In this document: positions 23,406-33,373 of the stretch, piece by piece | How positions within the stretch are numbered: the stretch's first letter is position 1 | Layout: each line of letters begins with the position of its first letter | Assembly (NCBI RefSeq): GCF_001295795.1 | Contig: NZ_LJHY01000021.1 | Coordinates: 1-62,225 of the forward strand | Direction: 5' to 3' | Origin: Novosphingobium sp. AAP83 | Lineage (GTDB): Bacteria; Pseudomonadota; Alphaproteobacteria; Sphingomonadales; Sphingomonadaceae | DNA: 62,225 nucleotides | The notes under the pieces: model-generated | Database searches by the model: none | What the model was told of the DNA's origin: nothing | The model's input: the letters and a program-made list of their open reading frames with translations, nothing else | Program-made: the position numbers and the translations under genes

Positions 23406-26400
23406 ATGAATGCAGCTCTAAACGGCACGCGTCGCGCTCTTCGCCTTGGCACCGGCCTTGCGACATGCGTTTCTTGCATTGTCTTTGCACAACAGGCCTT
23501 CGGGCAGGTGGTTTTGCCCAACGTCGCAGACGCGAGGGGCGCCACCGTGTCCCCCATCACGACCTCACCGGTCATGACGGTCAATGTGAACGGTGAATCC
23601 CGCGTTATTGATTGGCACTCGTTCAACGTAGGCACAGCCGGTGTCCCGAACTCGGGTACCGTGGACTTTGTTTCCCCGGGAACGACCACAAACCTGACCG
23701 TGGTCAATCGTGTCATTGGTACAACCAGCGGTGGGGTGACAACATTCACACCCTCGGCGATTCATGGCAAGATTACCTCGGCAGCCAACCTTGCGGTCTG
23801 GTTGATCAACCCGTCGGGCATCACCTTCGGGGCGGGCGGAACCTTCAATGGCGGCAGCCTTGTGCTGTCGACGCTGGACAGCCCGAGCATTGACCCCACT
23901 GGCGATTGGGGCGCAAGGTTCACCAACCGCGATGTCGTTCCAAATCCCCGAACTGTTAAGATCGATTTGCAGCCAGGCGCGGGCTCGTTGGTATCAAGCG
24001 GTTCGGTGTTGCTGCTGGGGGAAAACATCACGGTCGACAAAACGATCCGTGCCACCGGTGCCACTAGCAATGTGTTTATCGTTGCAGCAAGTGATGCCCG
24101 GATCAGGACAAATGCCGGAAGCCCTGTCTCATACCAGTTCTTGAAGGGCACACGTTTTGAAGGCGTAGAGGTTGTCGGCACAGCTTCGGTCGAGGGGCGT
24201 GGCATTGTTGTTGCTGCCTCGAATGGTTCTTCGCAGTTGAAAACACTGCTTAAAGTGGATTCCGGTGCGCAATTGTTGGCAACCGTAACCGGTGATGGCA
24301 TTCAATTGCTCACGGCATCGCATCCGGTGACGGCGGGGGCCTCAGCCAACGCAAACATTGTCAGCGAAGGTCGGCTGCGCACAACCGGAACCGATGCCGA
24401 CATCACTGTCACCTCAAATGCCAGCGCCACGGTTGATCGCATTGGTTCCAGCGGCGACGTTACAGTTCGCACTGGCAATGCTGCTAATCACACATTGACG
24501 GTTGGCGCGGTGCAGGCGGCAGGTAACATCAGTCTGCGTTCGACCGGGAACATGCGGCTTGGCACCGGTGGTAACCAGAATATCTTTGCCGGCGGATCTA
24601 TTGCCATCAGTTCGGGTGCTGCGATCAATCGCGGTGGCGCAGATGGCGATAGGCTTGCCATCGGCTCTTTCCGTAATGCCACTGCGCCCGATGGCGCGCT
24701 GACGATCCGGTCCGTCGGCAACTTGAATCTGGGCGATGCCAGCCTTGCCGCAGGGTCGCGTGGCACCGCTGCCCTCTCGCTCGCCTCAACAGCCGGCAGC
24801 ATCACGATCGGTTCTGCCTTGGCCAACCGGTTTACGGCTTCGGCGTTCAACAACTTTATCGCCAGCGGCGCCATCACGGTCAATGCGCAGACGCCGGCTA
24901 CGGCGGGCGTTGCGCTGTCGATCTCGGCTGGTAACAGCACCGCGCCCAATGCAACGGCGGGTAACATCTCGCTGGCTACTGTCAGAACAACCGGTGCAGA
25001 TCAGGATATCTCGATCCGGTCGAACGGCATAAGCGGTAATATCGCGGCAACGTCGATTACGGCCAACCGCAACCTGACCATCACCAGCGTAACAGGCCCT
25101 GGCTCCGGTTTGTCGGCAACAACACTGAAGGCACAGAACGGCTCGATCGCGGCCTCTGCGGCTGCGATCAGCCTTGCCAATGCGACGGCGGGACAATCGA
25201 TCAGTTTGCGCTCTTCAGGTGCAATTGCGGTAACCGACGCACTGACGGCAGGCAACAACACGCTGCCGCTTGGCAACATCAGCGTTTCGGGTCTGCCCAG
25301 CGGGGCGGCCGCGTCGTTCAGCGCTGAAACCGTCAACGCCAAAACCGGCCTCGTTAATATCCAGGCGACGAGACAGACCATCGGCCAGTTGCTCTCGGGT
25401 CAGGGCGCAACGCTAACAAGCGTGAGCACTACCTCGGGCAGCATCACAAACCCCGGTGCCATTACGCTTGGCGCGGCCAACGTGGGCACAAACCTCACCG
25501 TTACCGCCGATGGCACGATTGCCCTGGGTACGGCAGCGGCGCAAACCATTCGTGCCAAAGACCGGGTCACCATTACGTCCAAGCTTGGCACAATCCGTCG
25601 CGGAGCCGGATCGGGTACACTCACCGTGGTGTCCGGCAGCGATGATCCAAGCGGGACGGATCCCTTGACGATCAAGGCGAATGGCGCAGTCAATCTCGGC
25701 AACGCAGCCTTGCTGGGGGGCCGCGCGATGACCGCACCTGTCTCGGTCCAATCGGAAACGGCCAGCATTGTTCTGGGCAGCGTACGCGCCAGCCGCTTTA
25801 CAGGTCTGGCTGGGACAACGTTTGCGGCTACCGGGGCGATCTCGGCCACCAGCATGTCTGCTGCCACCGGCAATACCATCGCGATCACCGGTCCTAACGG
25901 CATTTCGCTAACGTCTGCCACTACGGGCGGAAACGGTGAGAACATCGTGTTGAACGCGGTAGCCGGCGCGGTCACCGCCGATTCCATCATCGCGCGCAAC
26001 AACCTTACGATTGGCAGCGGCGCTGCGCCTGCAGAACGGATCACCGCCAATACACTGCGCGCCATAAACGGTTCGTTGAACGCCTTTGCCCGTTCGATGA
26101 GCCTTGGCACGGCGCGCGCTGGTACGTCGCTCGGCCTGCGGGCGGAAGGCCGCATCGTGATCACCGGTCTGGTCCGTGCCGAAACGAACCTTACCGTAGC
26201 CGGGCTCATGTCGCCCGATGCGCCGGATCTGTTCGATGCGCCCTCGGTCACCGCAGCCACCGGCTCGGTTGACATCAAGGCTGACCGTACTGACATCGAC
26301 ACCCTCGTCTCCGGCACCAATGCCAGCATCACCGGCGTCACCGCGCAACTCGGTTCGGTCAACGCTGGCACAGCCGCCCCGGCGGGTGGGACGCTCGGTA

Positions 26401-29400
26401 ATCTGTTTGTCAAGACCAGCGGAACAACCACGCTTGGCAAACTGGCCAATCAGTCGATTACGGCGAAGGGCACGATCACGATCGATAGCGGTGGCAACAT
26501 CGGCCAAGGCGCTGCCGCCACCGGCCTGACCATCACCGCCAACAACAATGGCGGGCGCGCCACCGCGCTGACGCTTCAAGCCGCAAATGCCATTTCGCTG
26601 GGTGATGCCACGCTGAACGGCGGCACCGCAGCGCTAAGGTCAGCCGTCACGCTGAGGTCGGGCACGGGGACGGCGATTGAAAAGGCCAATGCTGCGGCAT
26701 TTACCGCCAATGCAGGCACAACCTTCCGGGCAGACGGTGCCATCGTCACAACCGAAAATGCCGCGATCACCGCTGGCGGTACCGTCACCTTGAACAATGT
26801 GACGGCCGGCGGCACGGGCCGTGACATCACGATCACCACACCGGGTGCGATTACCGCAGCCGCGCTCAAAGCATCGGGCGATGTAACCGTTGGCGGCGTG
26901 GTTCCAACATCGCCTCCTGCATCGTTCCGCGCCACTTCGGTTGAAGCAACCACCGGTGCCATCGACATCAAGGCGCGCGCAACCACCATCGAAACAGCCA
27001 AAGCCGCGACCAATTTCAGCGTCACCGGCACGACGGCGACGCTGGGAACTGTTACAGCGGGCAATGATGTTGCGATCACCGCGCCGGGCGTCATCAACGC
27101 AGGCACGCTGAAGGCGACGCGCAATGTTACGATTGCCGGCGGCACAACCGCCTCCTTCAATGCAGCAAACGTCCAAGCCACCACGGGCTCGATTGCTGTC
27201 ACAGCCCGCGCAACCGACATCGCTGCGGTAGCATCCGGCCTCAACACCCGCGTCACCGGCACCACTGCCGATCTCGGCACGGTTACGGCGGGCACGGCCA
27301 CCACGGTCGGCAACCTGACAGTCACAACCACAGACGACATCACGCTGGGCAAACTGGCCAACCAGCGCCAATCTGCCACTGGCGCGATCACGATTGAAAG
27401 CACCACCGGATCGATCCGTCAGGGCCAAACCGCCACAGGGTTGATTTTGACCGCAAACAGCAATGGGGCAGGTGCGGAAGCTTTGACCCTCAAAGCCGGT
27501 TCGGCCATTGCGCTTGGCGATGCCACGCTGAATGGCGGTCTGGCTAACGGCACACCAGCGCAAAAATCGACCGTCAGCCTGACGTCAGGCGGTGCGACGA
27601 CAATCGGCAAGGCCAACGCTGGTGCATTCGCGGCCAATTCGCGCGGTATCTTCACCGCGAAAGGCGCCGTCACTGCTGCTGAGAATGCCACGATCGTCGG
27701 TGGCCGTTCTGTCAACGTGAACACTGTGACCGTCACCGGTGCAAATCGTGACATCACGATCACCACACCGGGCGCGATCACCGCCGGCACGCTCAAGGCC
27801 GCGCGCAATGTCACCATTGCAGGCGGTGCAACGGCTTTCAACGCAGCAAGCGTCGAGGCCACCACAGGTTCGATCAATGTCGAATCCCGCGCAACCGACA
27901 TCGATGCGGCAGTGTCGGGCATCAATACGCGGATCACCGGTGCCACAGCAAAGCTCGGGTCGGTCACCGCTGGCAAGAGCTCGCCGGCAGGCGGCCTTAA
28001 TGTTGAGACCACCGGCGATATCACGCTGGGTAAGCTCGCCAATCAAATCCAGACCGCCGCTGGCGCAGTGCTGATCGAAAGCACGGGAGGTTCCATCCGC
28101 CAAGGCGCGACCGGGCTGCGTCTGATCTCGAACAACAATGGCCGTGGGACCGAAGCGCTTACGCTGAAGGCGAAAGGCGCGATCGCTCTGGACAACGCCA
28201 CTTTGCGCGGTGGTCGTTCGCAGCAATCCAATGTTACGCTGACTTCGGGCGGCAATATAGCTTTTGCCAACGCCTCGGGCGAGCGCGTTACGGCAACATC
28301 CACCAGAGGCAGCATCAACGCCTCGGGCGCAATCGCGGCGGACACGCTCGTTTCGCTCACCAGCAAAACCAGCACCACCATCGGTAGCGCCACGGGAAGC
28401 ACCGTTACTGCCATCGCAGGCGAAGATTTCACCGCAAACAGTGCGATCAACGCCACCAACAATGTCAACCTTACCGCCAAGGGCAAAATCACCACGGTAG
28501 GCTTGGTCACGGCCGGAAATGCGGTCAGGCTCTCTTCGTCTGACGCAACAATCGGGGCTACCGTTTCGGCAAAGACCATTGACGTGACCAATACGGGCAG
28601 CACAGCACTGGTAATTGGTGGCAACGCTGAATCCGCAGCCAACAAGTTCACACTCAGCAGCCTTGAAACCGCTCGCTTGCGCGCGACCGAAACCCTGACG
28701 CTGGGTGCCGACGGATCAGACGACGTTGAACTGAAGCAAGTGGACCTCAGCACGCCGAAGACCGTGCGGGTTCTCGCCAATGGCAAGCGCATTGATGTCA
28801 CCGGGCGCGTGTCCTTCGATAGCAACACCACGCTAAAGCTGGGCGGCGATGTCGCAACCGGAACCGGCAATGCCTCGATCATCCAGATTGCTTCGGAAAG
28901 CGGCGGGCAGATTGCCGGTGCTGACGGTCGGCTTGAACTGGGTGCAGGCAACATCCTGGTTGGTAACAAGACACTGATCGACCGGGTTACGTTGAAGGAT
29001 CCTACAAGAGCAACTCCAAGATCCCAGAGTGAACAACTGGCCGAAGCCACACGAATGAACCGGCAAGCTAGCAGCCCGCTTTACGTGGGTGATGGAAACT
29101 TTGCGGTACTGGTTCGGGCTGGCACTATGAAAGTGAACTTCACTGGCTATGCCCTGTTCCAGAACACTGGGTCGGGCGAACTAGGCCAGGGCGTAAGCCT
29201 TGGCTCATCAGGCGGACGTGCTGTCGCGCTCGAATTGGTCAGCAAAAATCCTACGCCAGTGTTTGCACTGTTCGGTTCGATCAACGATGTGGTGTCCAAT
29301 GCCACTGCGCTGCTCGGCAACCCGCCGCTGTCGCGCTATGACCAAGTTGCCCAGTCGCGCTTGAACGGTTGCGTCATCGGTGGTGGCAATTGCCTCTCGG

Positions 29401-29624
29401 TCCAGAACCTCACGCCATCGTTGACGGCAGTCGATAACATCCGGAACTCGATCTTCACGGTCAAGCCAGACTTCCAGGTGCCGTTCGATCCGCTGGTTGG
29501 TACCAACAACGACGCGCTGTTTGATGATGTCGGCTCAACCGGCCTTGGCGCATTACCGATGACCCCGATTGAATGCAGTGACCCAAGCGGCACGTGCTCT
29601 ACGCAAAAGAAGGATGGCAAGTGA
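23406..29624 (+). CDS. TpsA filamentous haemagglutinin-like exoprotein
   Basis: A 2,072-residue secreted adhesin. The signal peptide region (about residues 1-34, ending QQAFG) is followed by a TPS secretion domain with VIDWHSFNVG near residue 69 and AVWLINPSGITFG near residue 133. That block is a variant of the usual NPNGI/L motif, with serine for the second asparagine. The rest is a Thr/Ala/Gly-rich beta-helix with many short GxI/TL repeats, including three longer modules described separately. The C terminus (IECSDPSGTC...KDGK) holds two cysteines and lacks a VENN motif or recognisable toxin domain, so a contact-dependent inhibition role is unlikely. ATG chosen for the GGGAGA site and signal peptide. 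It is exported by the upstream TpsB and probably used for adhesion or aggregation. Confidence 0.88.
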   Translation: MNAALNGTRRALRLGTGLATCVSCIVFAQQAFGQVVLPNVADARGATVSPITTSPVMTVNVNGESRVIDWHSFNVGTAGVPNSGTVDFVSPGTTTNLTVVNRVIGTTSGGVTTFTPSAIHGKITSAANLAVWLINPSGITFGAGGTFNGGSLVLSTLDSPSIDPTGDWGARFTNRDVVPNPRTVKIDLQPGAGSLVSSGSVLLLGENITVDKTIRATGATSNVFIVAASDARIRTNAGSPVSYQFLKGTRFEGVEVVGTASVEGRGIVVAASNGSSQLKTLLKVDSGAQLLATVTGDGIQLLTASHPVTAGASANANIVSEGRLRTTGTDADITVTSNASATVDRIGSSGDVTVRTGNAANHTLTVGAVQAAGNISLRSTGNMRLGTGGNQNIFAGGSIAISSGAAINRGGADGDRLAIGSFRNATAPDGALTIRSVGNLNLGDASLAAGSRGTAALSLASTAGSITIGSALANRFTASAFNNFIASGAITVNAQTPATAGVALSISAGNSTAPNATAGNISLATVRTTGADQDISIRSNGISGNIAATSITANRNLTITSVTGPGSGLSATTLKAQNGSIAASAAAISLANATAGQSISLRSSGAIAVTDALTAGNNTLPLGNISVSGLPSGAAASFSAETVNAKTGLVNIQATRQTIGQLLSGQGATLTSVSTTSGSITNPGAITLGAANVGTNLTVTADGTIALGTAAAQTIRAKDRVTITSKLGTIRRGAGSGTLTVVSGSDDPSGTDPLTIKANGAVNLGNAALLGGRAMTAPVSVQSETASIVLGSVRASRFTGLAGTTFAATGAISATSMSAATGNTIAITGPNGISLTSATTGGNGENIVLNAVAGAVTADSIIARNNLTIGSGAAPAERITANTLRAINGSLNAFARSMSLGTARAGTSLGLRAEGRIVITGLVRAETNLTVAGLMSPDAPDLFDAPSVTAATGSVDIKADRTDIDTLVSGTNASITGVTAQLGSVNAGTAAPAGGTLGNLFVKTSGTTTLGKLANQSITAKGTITIDSGGNIGQGAAATGLTITANNNGGRATALTLQAANAISLGDATLNGGTAALRSAVTLRSGTGTAIEKANAAAFTANAGTTFRADGAIVTTENAAITAGGTVTLNNVTAGGTGRDITITTPGAITAAALKASGDVTVGGVVPTSPPASFRATSVEATTGAIDIKARATTIETAKAATNFSVTGTTATLGTVTAGNDVAITAPGVINAGTLKATRNVTIAGGTTASFNAANVQATTGSIAVTARATDIAAVASGLNTRVTGTTADLGTVTAGTATTVGNLTVTTTDDITLGKLANQRQSATGAITIESTTGSIRQGQTATGLILTANSNGAGAEALTLKAGSAIALGDATLNGGLANGTPAQKSTVSLTSGGATTIGKANAGAFAANSRGIFTAKGAVTAAENATIVGGRSVNVNTVTVTGANRDITITTPGAITAGTLKAARNVTIAGGATAFNAASVEATTGSINVESRATDIDAAVSGINTRITGATAKLGSVTAGKSSPAGGLNVETTGDITLGKLANQIQTAAGAVLIESTGGSIRQGATGLRLISNNNGRGTEALTLKAKGAIALDNATLRGGRSQQSNVTLTSGGNIAFANASGERVTATSTRGSINASGAIAADTLVSLTSKTSTTIGSATGSTVTAIAGEDFTANSAINATNNVNLTAKGKITTVGLVTAGNAVRLSSSDATIGATVSAKTIDVTNTGSTALVIGGNAESAANKFTLSSLETARLRATETLTLGADGSDDVELKQVDLSTPKTVRVLANGKRIDVTGRVSFDSNTTLKLGGDVATGTGNASIIQIASESGGQIAGADGRLELGAGNILVGNKTLIDRVTLKDPTRATPRSQSEQLAEATRMNRQASSPLYVGDGNFAVLVRAGTMKVNFTGYALFQNTGSGELGQGVSLGSSGGRAVALELVSKNPTPVFALFGSINDVVSNATALLGNPPLSRYDQVAQSRLNGCVIGGGNCLSVQNLTPSLTAVDNIRNSIFTVKPDFQVPFDPLVGTNNDALFDDVGSTGLGALPMTPIECSDPSGTCSTQKKDGK
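26433..28230 (+). repeat. Three diverged tandem modules inside the TpsA gene
   Basis: The protein block LGKLANQ..A.G.I.I.S..G.I.QG recurs with onsets at 26433, 27345 and 28026. Each time it is followed by ATALTLQA/AEALTLKA/TEALTLKA-type sequence and SLGDATLNGG or its equivalent. Between blocks, GRDITITTPGAIT and ATTGSI segments also recur. Spacings are 912 and 681 bases, so one unit has gained or lost about 230 bases. Copies are diverged in sequence, which indicates old duplication rather than a misassembly. Confidence 0.75.
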
Positions 29625-32600
29625 TGAAGCGCGCGTTTCTGGCTTCGCTTTCTGTGATGGCGCTTGCGATGGGTGCCACACCGGTGGCTGCCAAATCGGG
29701 CGAATTGCCCGATCAGCTCGAACTGGGCCGCAACGGCGCAGGCAATCCTTGTGTGGCAACTCCGTTCTGGAAGGGTGATGCGTTCAAGGGCAGCTATACC
29801 TTCACGTGTCGCGGGGCCAGCGCCAACCGCTATCTGGGCGTCGTCCGCTCGGTGCGCACCGCCGATATCGCTGCGGTGAACAGCCTGCTCGATTGCGGGC
29901 CTGGCATGGCTGTCACGCTGCCATCGATTGGCGCGGCCACTGCGCGCCGATGCTTTGACAAGCTGCTCGGACAGGAAACCATCGAAACGCGCTTTTCGCG
30001 CAGTGGCCGGATCTATTCGTCCAGCGCGCTGCCTTCGGCCCAAGGCCCTGCCGAAGAGGCGCTACGGTTCCTTTCCGGCGTATCAGCGCCCAATCAGGAC
30101 CGCACCCGTAATACCGTCGCTGTGGTAGAACCGGGCGTGCTGGCCCCATCTCCTGCTGTGGCAACCTCCACCGCAGGCGCAGTGGCAAATGCCGAGGACG
30201 CATTGCAACAAGGCTTGCGCCTGGTTCGCCAGGGGCTTCACCTTGATGCTGCCCGCATCGTCAGCGATGCTCTGGCACGTCTGCCCGCAGATGCTGCGCC
30301 GGCCACCAAAATCGATTTGCTGCTTTTGGCCGGGCTTGCCGATTCCAACTTGCGGTTCTTTGATTCGGCCGAAGATTACTTTGCCCGCGCCAACATGATG
30401 CTGGCCGAGGCTGCCAGCATTCCGGGCGCTGATGTGCTGCAATTGAAGAGCCGCAATTACGGCGCCATGCACCTGATCAACAAGCGTGAATTCGGCGTCG
30501 CAATCACGGCACTCGACGCTGGCAGCACGGTTGCGGGCGCAGCCGATCAGCCATTGCTGGATGCCGCCAATGTTCGCGCTCTTAATGAAGCAGGCAAGGG
30601 GGCAGAGGCAGGATCGGCGCTCTCATCGGCATGGGATAACCGTGCCCGCACCCAGTTGGTGATCGATGCGCAGGCCGGTTGGGCGCGCAGTGTCGCCTTG
30701 CTGGCGCAAAGTCGACGTGATGATGCAAAGTCGGCGCTCGATTTTGCCGACCGCAGCCTTCTGGCCTTGCGGGCAGAGCCGATCCCGCAGCAGCAGTTGC
30801 TGTGGCTTGCCGCGCGGATAGAACGCCAGCGCGCGCGCCTACAATTGGGCGCAGATGATCGCACCGGTGCACTTGCATCGCTCGATAAGGCCATCGAATT
30901 CTTGCGCCTTGCCGAAGATGCAGGTGATAACGGCCCGGCATTGGCGCAAGTCCAACTTGAGCGCGCAGCCGTGCTTTCGCGCGGCGGTGGCTCGACCGAA
31001 GAAGTGCTCGCCCAGTTCGATGATGCGGTGTCCAGCCTGATTTCGGCAGGAGCCGATGTTGGCGGCTTGCCAGCGCAAACACGCAGCTACCTTGATGAAC
31101 TGGTCAATGATGCGGCGCGGCGGCCGGAAGGCACTTCGGCAGAGCGTTTCTTCAGGGCTTTGCAAGCCGCTTCAACCCCGGCCATTGCCCGCCAGTTTGT
31201 GGAATTGCAGTCGTTAATCGCGGCCGACCCTGCGCTTGCGGCGAAAGTCCAGGACCGACAAGAAGTCGAGCGCGAAATCAACAAGCTGCGGTTTGAAATC
31301 GCCTCGGGCGTCGATGCCGCAAAGCGGACCGAACTTGAAGCACGCCGCACCGAACTCGAAAACCGGTCGCTTGCGTTGCAGAACGAATTGGCCGCCAACG
31401 ACTCCTTCCGCCAGGTCATCGATACACCTGCTTCGGTTGGCGATGTTCGCACCGTTCTCAAGCCCGGCGAAGGTTACCTGAAGCTCAGCACCGTGGGGGG
31501 GTACATCTTCGGCGCGCTGATCGATGCATCGGGCACAAAGATCTACCGCGTTGCGCAGCCAGCAGTTGCCGTAGAAAAAGTGGTCAAAGCGGTGCGCGAT
31601 ACGGTGACCGGCGGGGGCGATAATGTACCGGTGTTTTCGGTGTCCGGTGCCAATTTGCTCTATAAATTGCTGATCGGTCCGGCATCCGACCGCGTTAACG
31701 GCTATTCGTCGCTGGTTATCGATGGTTCGGGCGTGCTCGATACCCTGCCTGCGGGTATTCTGGTAACCGACGATGCGTCCACGGCGGCCTTCGTGAAAAC
31801 ACGTCGCAACGATCAGTACAACTATAGCCAAGTCGGCTTTCTGGCACGCAAATTGTCACTTTCAACGGCGCTGTCTCCGCGTTCGCTGATTGTATCGCGC
31901 AATCTGGCTGCGTCCAAGGCGCCGCAACCCTTTATCGGGTTTGCGCAGCATCAACCGGTTGCGCTTGAAGCCAACTTCGGCGGCATGAAGGTCAGCATCG
32001 GCACCAACTGCGAAGTCGAACTTTCGCGCGTTGCCGAGATGAGCCGCATGATCACGCCGATTGATGCCTCCGAACTCAAGGAAGCCAGCGCAGCGCTCGG
32101 CGTACCCGGTGCACCAGCAGTTACCGGGGCGGCCTTTACCGATACAGCGGTGCGCAGCCGTGTCGATCTCGACCAGTTCCAAGTTCTGCACTTTGCAACG
32201 CACGGTCTGACCGAAGGTCAATGGGGTTGCGCCAAGGCTCCGCCTGCACTGGTGACCAGCGTGGGTGAGGCCAATTCCGATGGCATCCTGTCCTTGGATG
32301 AAGTGGCCATGCTGCGGCTTGATGCAAACCTTGTCGTGCTGACGGCGTGCAACACGTCTGCCGGTGTCAGCGGTCGCGGGCGTCAGGCTTCCGGGCAAGA
32401 GCAAGTGGGCGGATCGCTCGATGGTCTTGTGCGCGCATTCCTTGCTGCGCGCGCGCAGGCCGTGCTTTCCACTTATTGGCCCATCTCCGATGCCGGGGAA
32501 AGCGTCGAGCTGATCACCCGTTTCTATGGCAACGCGCGGACAGGCACGATTGGTGAGGCGCTGCAAAAGGCGCAAGTCTCGCTGATCACGAACCGCGCGA

Positions 32601-32758
32601 CCTCGCACCCGTTCTATTGGGGGGCATTCGTGCTGATCGGCGATTCGCAAAAGCCCTTGCTGAACGGCGCGGCCAAGGTTGCAGCCGCACAGGGCGGGGC
32701 AAACGCACTGGCTGTCGCCGCACCATCGGGTCAGGCTACTTCGGCCGGCTCGCGCTGA
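29624..32758 (+). CDS. Exported TPR-CHAT domain protein (caspase-like protease) of the TPS operon
   Basis: A 1,044-residue protein with a signal peptide (MKRAFLASLSVMALAMGATPVAA). Residues about 180-500 are helical, Ala-rich and TPR-like (ALQQGLRLVRQGLHLDAARI). A coiled coil follows (VEREINKLRFEIASGVDAAKRTELEARRTELE, about residues 545-580). A C-terminal CHAT domain is found from about residue 700. The caspase-type dyad is present: H860 in VLHFATHG and C909 in VLTACNTSAG. The start overlaps the TpsA stop by one base, so translation is coupled. CHAT proteins are cysteine peptidases or their relatives; a periplasmic or surface enzyme coupled to a TpsA suggests processing or control of the adhesin. 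The substrate is unknown and activity is inferred from the dyad. Confidence 0.83.
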   Translation: MKRAFLASLSVMALAMGATPVAAKSGELPDQLELGRNGAGNPCVATPFWKGDAFKGSYTFTCRGASANRYLGVVRSVRTADIAAVNSLLDCGPGMAVTLPSIGAATARRCFDKLLGQETIETRFSRSGRIYSSSALPSAQGPAEEALRFLSGVSAPNQDRTRNTVAVVEPGVLAPSPAVATSTAGAVANAEDALQQGLRLVRQGLHLDAARIVSDALARLPADAAPATKIDLLLLAGLADSNLRFFDSAEDYFARANMMLAEAASIPGADVLQLKSRNYGAMHLINKREFGVAITALDAGSTVAGAADQPLLDAANVRALNEAGKGAEAGSALSSAWDNRARTQLVIDAQAGWARSVALLAQSRRDDAKSALDFADRSLLALRAEPIPQQQLLWLAARIERQRARLQLGADDRTGALASLDKAIEFLRLAEDAGDNGPALAQVQLERAAVLSRGGGSTEEVLAQFDDAVSSLISAGADVGGLPAQTRSYLDELVNDAARRPEGTSAERFFRALQAASTPAIARQFVELQSLIAADPALAAKVQDRQEVEREINKLRFEIASGVDAAKRTELEARRTELENRSLALQNELAANDSFRQVIDTPASVGDVRTVLKPGEGYLKLSTVGGYIFGALIDASGTKIYRVAQPAVAVEKVVKAVRDTVTGGGDNVPVFSVSGANLLYKLLIGPASDRVNGYSSLVIDGSGVLDTLPAGILVTDDASTAAFVKTRRNDQYNYSQVGFLARKLSLSTALSPRSLIVSRNLAASKAPQPFIGFAQHQPVALEANFGGMKVSIGTNCEVELSRVAEMSRMITPIDASELKEASAALGVPGAPAVTGAAFTDTAVRSRVDLDQFQVLHFATHGLTEGQWGCAKAPPALVTSVGEANSDGILSLDEVAMLRLDANLVVLTACNTSAGVSGRGRQASGQEQVGGSLDGLVRAFLAARAQAVLSTYWPISDAGESVELITRFYGNARTGTIGEALQKAQVSLITNRATSHPFYWGAFVLIGDSQKPLLNGAAKVAAAQGGANALAVAAPSGQATSAGSR

Positions 32759-32768
32759 TAAACCGGTT

Positions 32769-32794
32769 TTGGCCCGGCCGTTGCGCCGGGCCAA
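32769..32794. terminator. Hairpin after the CHAT gene
   Basis: The perfect 10-bp stem TTGGCCCGGC / GCCGGGCCAA with a CGTTGC loop starts ten bases after the CHAT stop. There is no U tract on the plus strand, so it could be a weak or Rho-assisted terminator. It separates the TPS operon from the PAAR gene. Confidence 0.5.
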
Positions 32795-32908
32795 TCGTCG
32801 CGCGCTTGCTGTTTCGCGTGAATGTCCGCGCGATAGTTTTGTCTGGACAGGCGGTGTGATTGTGATTTTGCGCACGGCAATTGTGCCGCGCAGGAGCGAC
32901 AAGGCACT

Positions 32909-33373
32909 ATGAGCAGACCGGCTGCGCGCATCACTGATCCTCATGTCTGTCCGATGGTGACGGGGACAGTCCCCCACGTGGGCGGGCCGATCATGCCTCC
33001 TGCGGCGATCAATGTGCTGACGGGTAGCCTCCCGCAGGCGCGGATCGGCGACAAGGCTGTCTGTAATGGCCCGCTTGATGTCATCGCCTTGGGCTCCTTC
33101 ACTGTCCTTGTCAGAGGCAATCCCGCCGCGCGGATGGGCGATATCACTGCCCATGGCGGAGTCATCGTCATGGGCATGCCAAACGTGCTGATCGGCGATG
33201 CAGGCAGCGCCGATCCTATGAGCGTGGCCAGTGCCCTGCTCAATTTGCCGCTCGGCTTTGAAGGCGATGGCACCGCCCAAACCGCGATGAAAAATGCGAT
33301 GATCGCCGCCGCCAAAGACGCGATGCCGTTCTGCGAACAATGCGCCAAAGCGCTCGAGAAGATGGCCAATTGA
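32909..33373 (+). CDS. PAAR-domain spike-tip protein of the T6SS
   Basis: A 154-residue protein whose first 97 residues form a PAAR cone: RPAARITDPHVCP, PQARIGDKAVCNGPLD and GNPAARMGDITAHGG, with His/Cys positions for the tip metal ion. PAAR proteins sit on the VgrG trimer and sharpen it for membrane puncture. Residues 98-154 form an Ala/Met-rich tail with a CEQC pair, too short for a known toxin domain but possibly an adaptor-binding segment. Its stop overlaps the DUF4123 start (TGATG). It is the first gene of a three-gene cassette ending in a CPBP protease. It lies more than 11 kb from vgrG. Start follows GGAGCGACAAGG. Confidence 0.88.
   Translation: MSRPAARITDPHVCPMVTGTVPHVGGPIMPPAAINVLTGSLPQARIGDKAVCNGPLDVIALGSFTVLVRGNPAARMGDITAHGGVIVMGMPNVLIGDAGSADPMSVASALLNLPLGFEGDGTAQTAMKNAMIAAAKDAMPFCEQCAKALEKMAN

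Noticed and set aside
26433..28230. Tandem modules in TpsA as an assembly duplication
   Set aside because: Copies differ at many positions and have unequal length, which argues for old, real duplications.
23406..29624. TpsA as a CdiA contact-dependent inhibition toxin
   Set aside because: No VENN motif, no polymorphic toxin C terminus and no small immunity gene directly after it; the next gene is a signal-peptide CHAT protein.
31862..33340. 492-codon minus-strand frame across the CHAT and PAAR genes
   Set aside because: It spans two unrelated, well-supported genes and an intergenic hairpin; composition is that of an antisense shadow.
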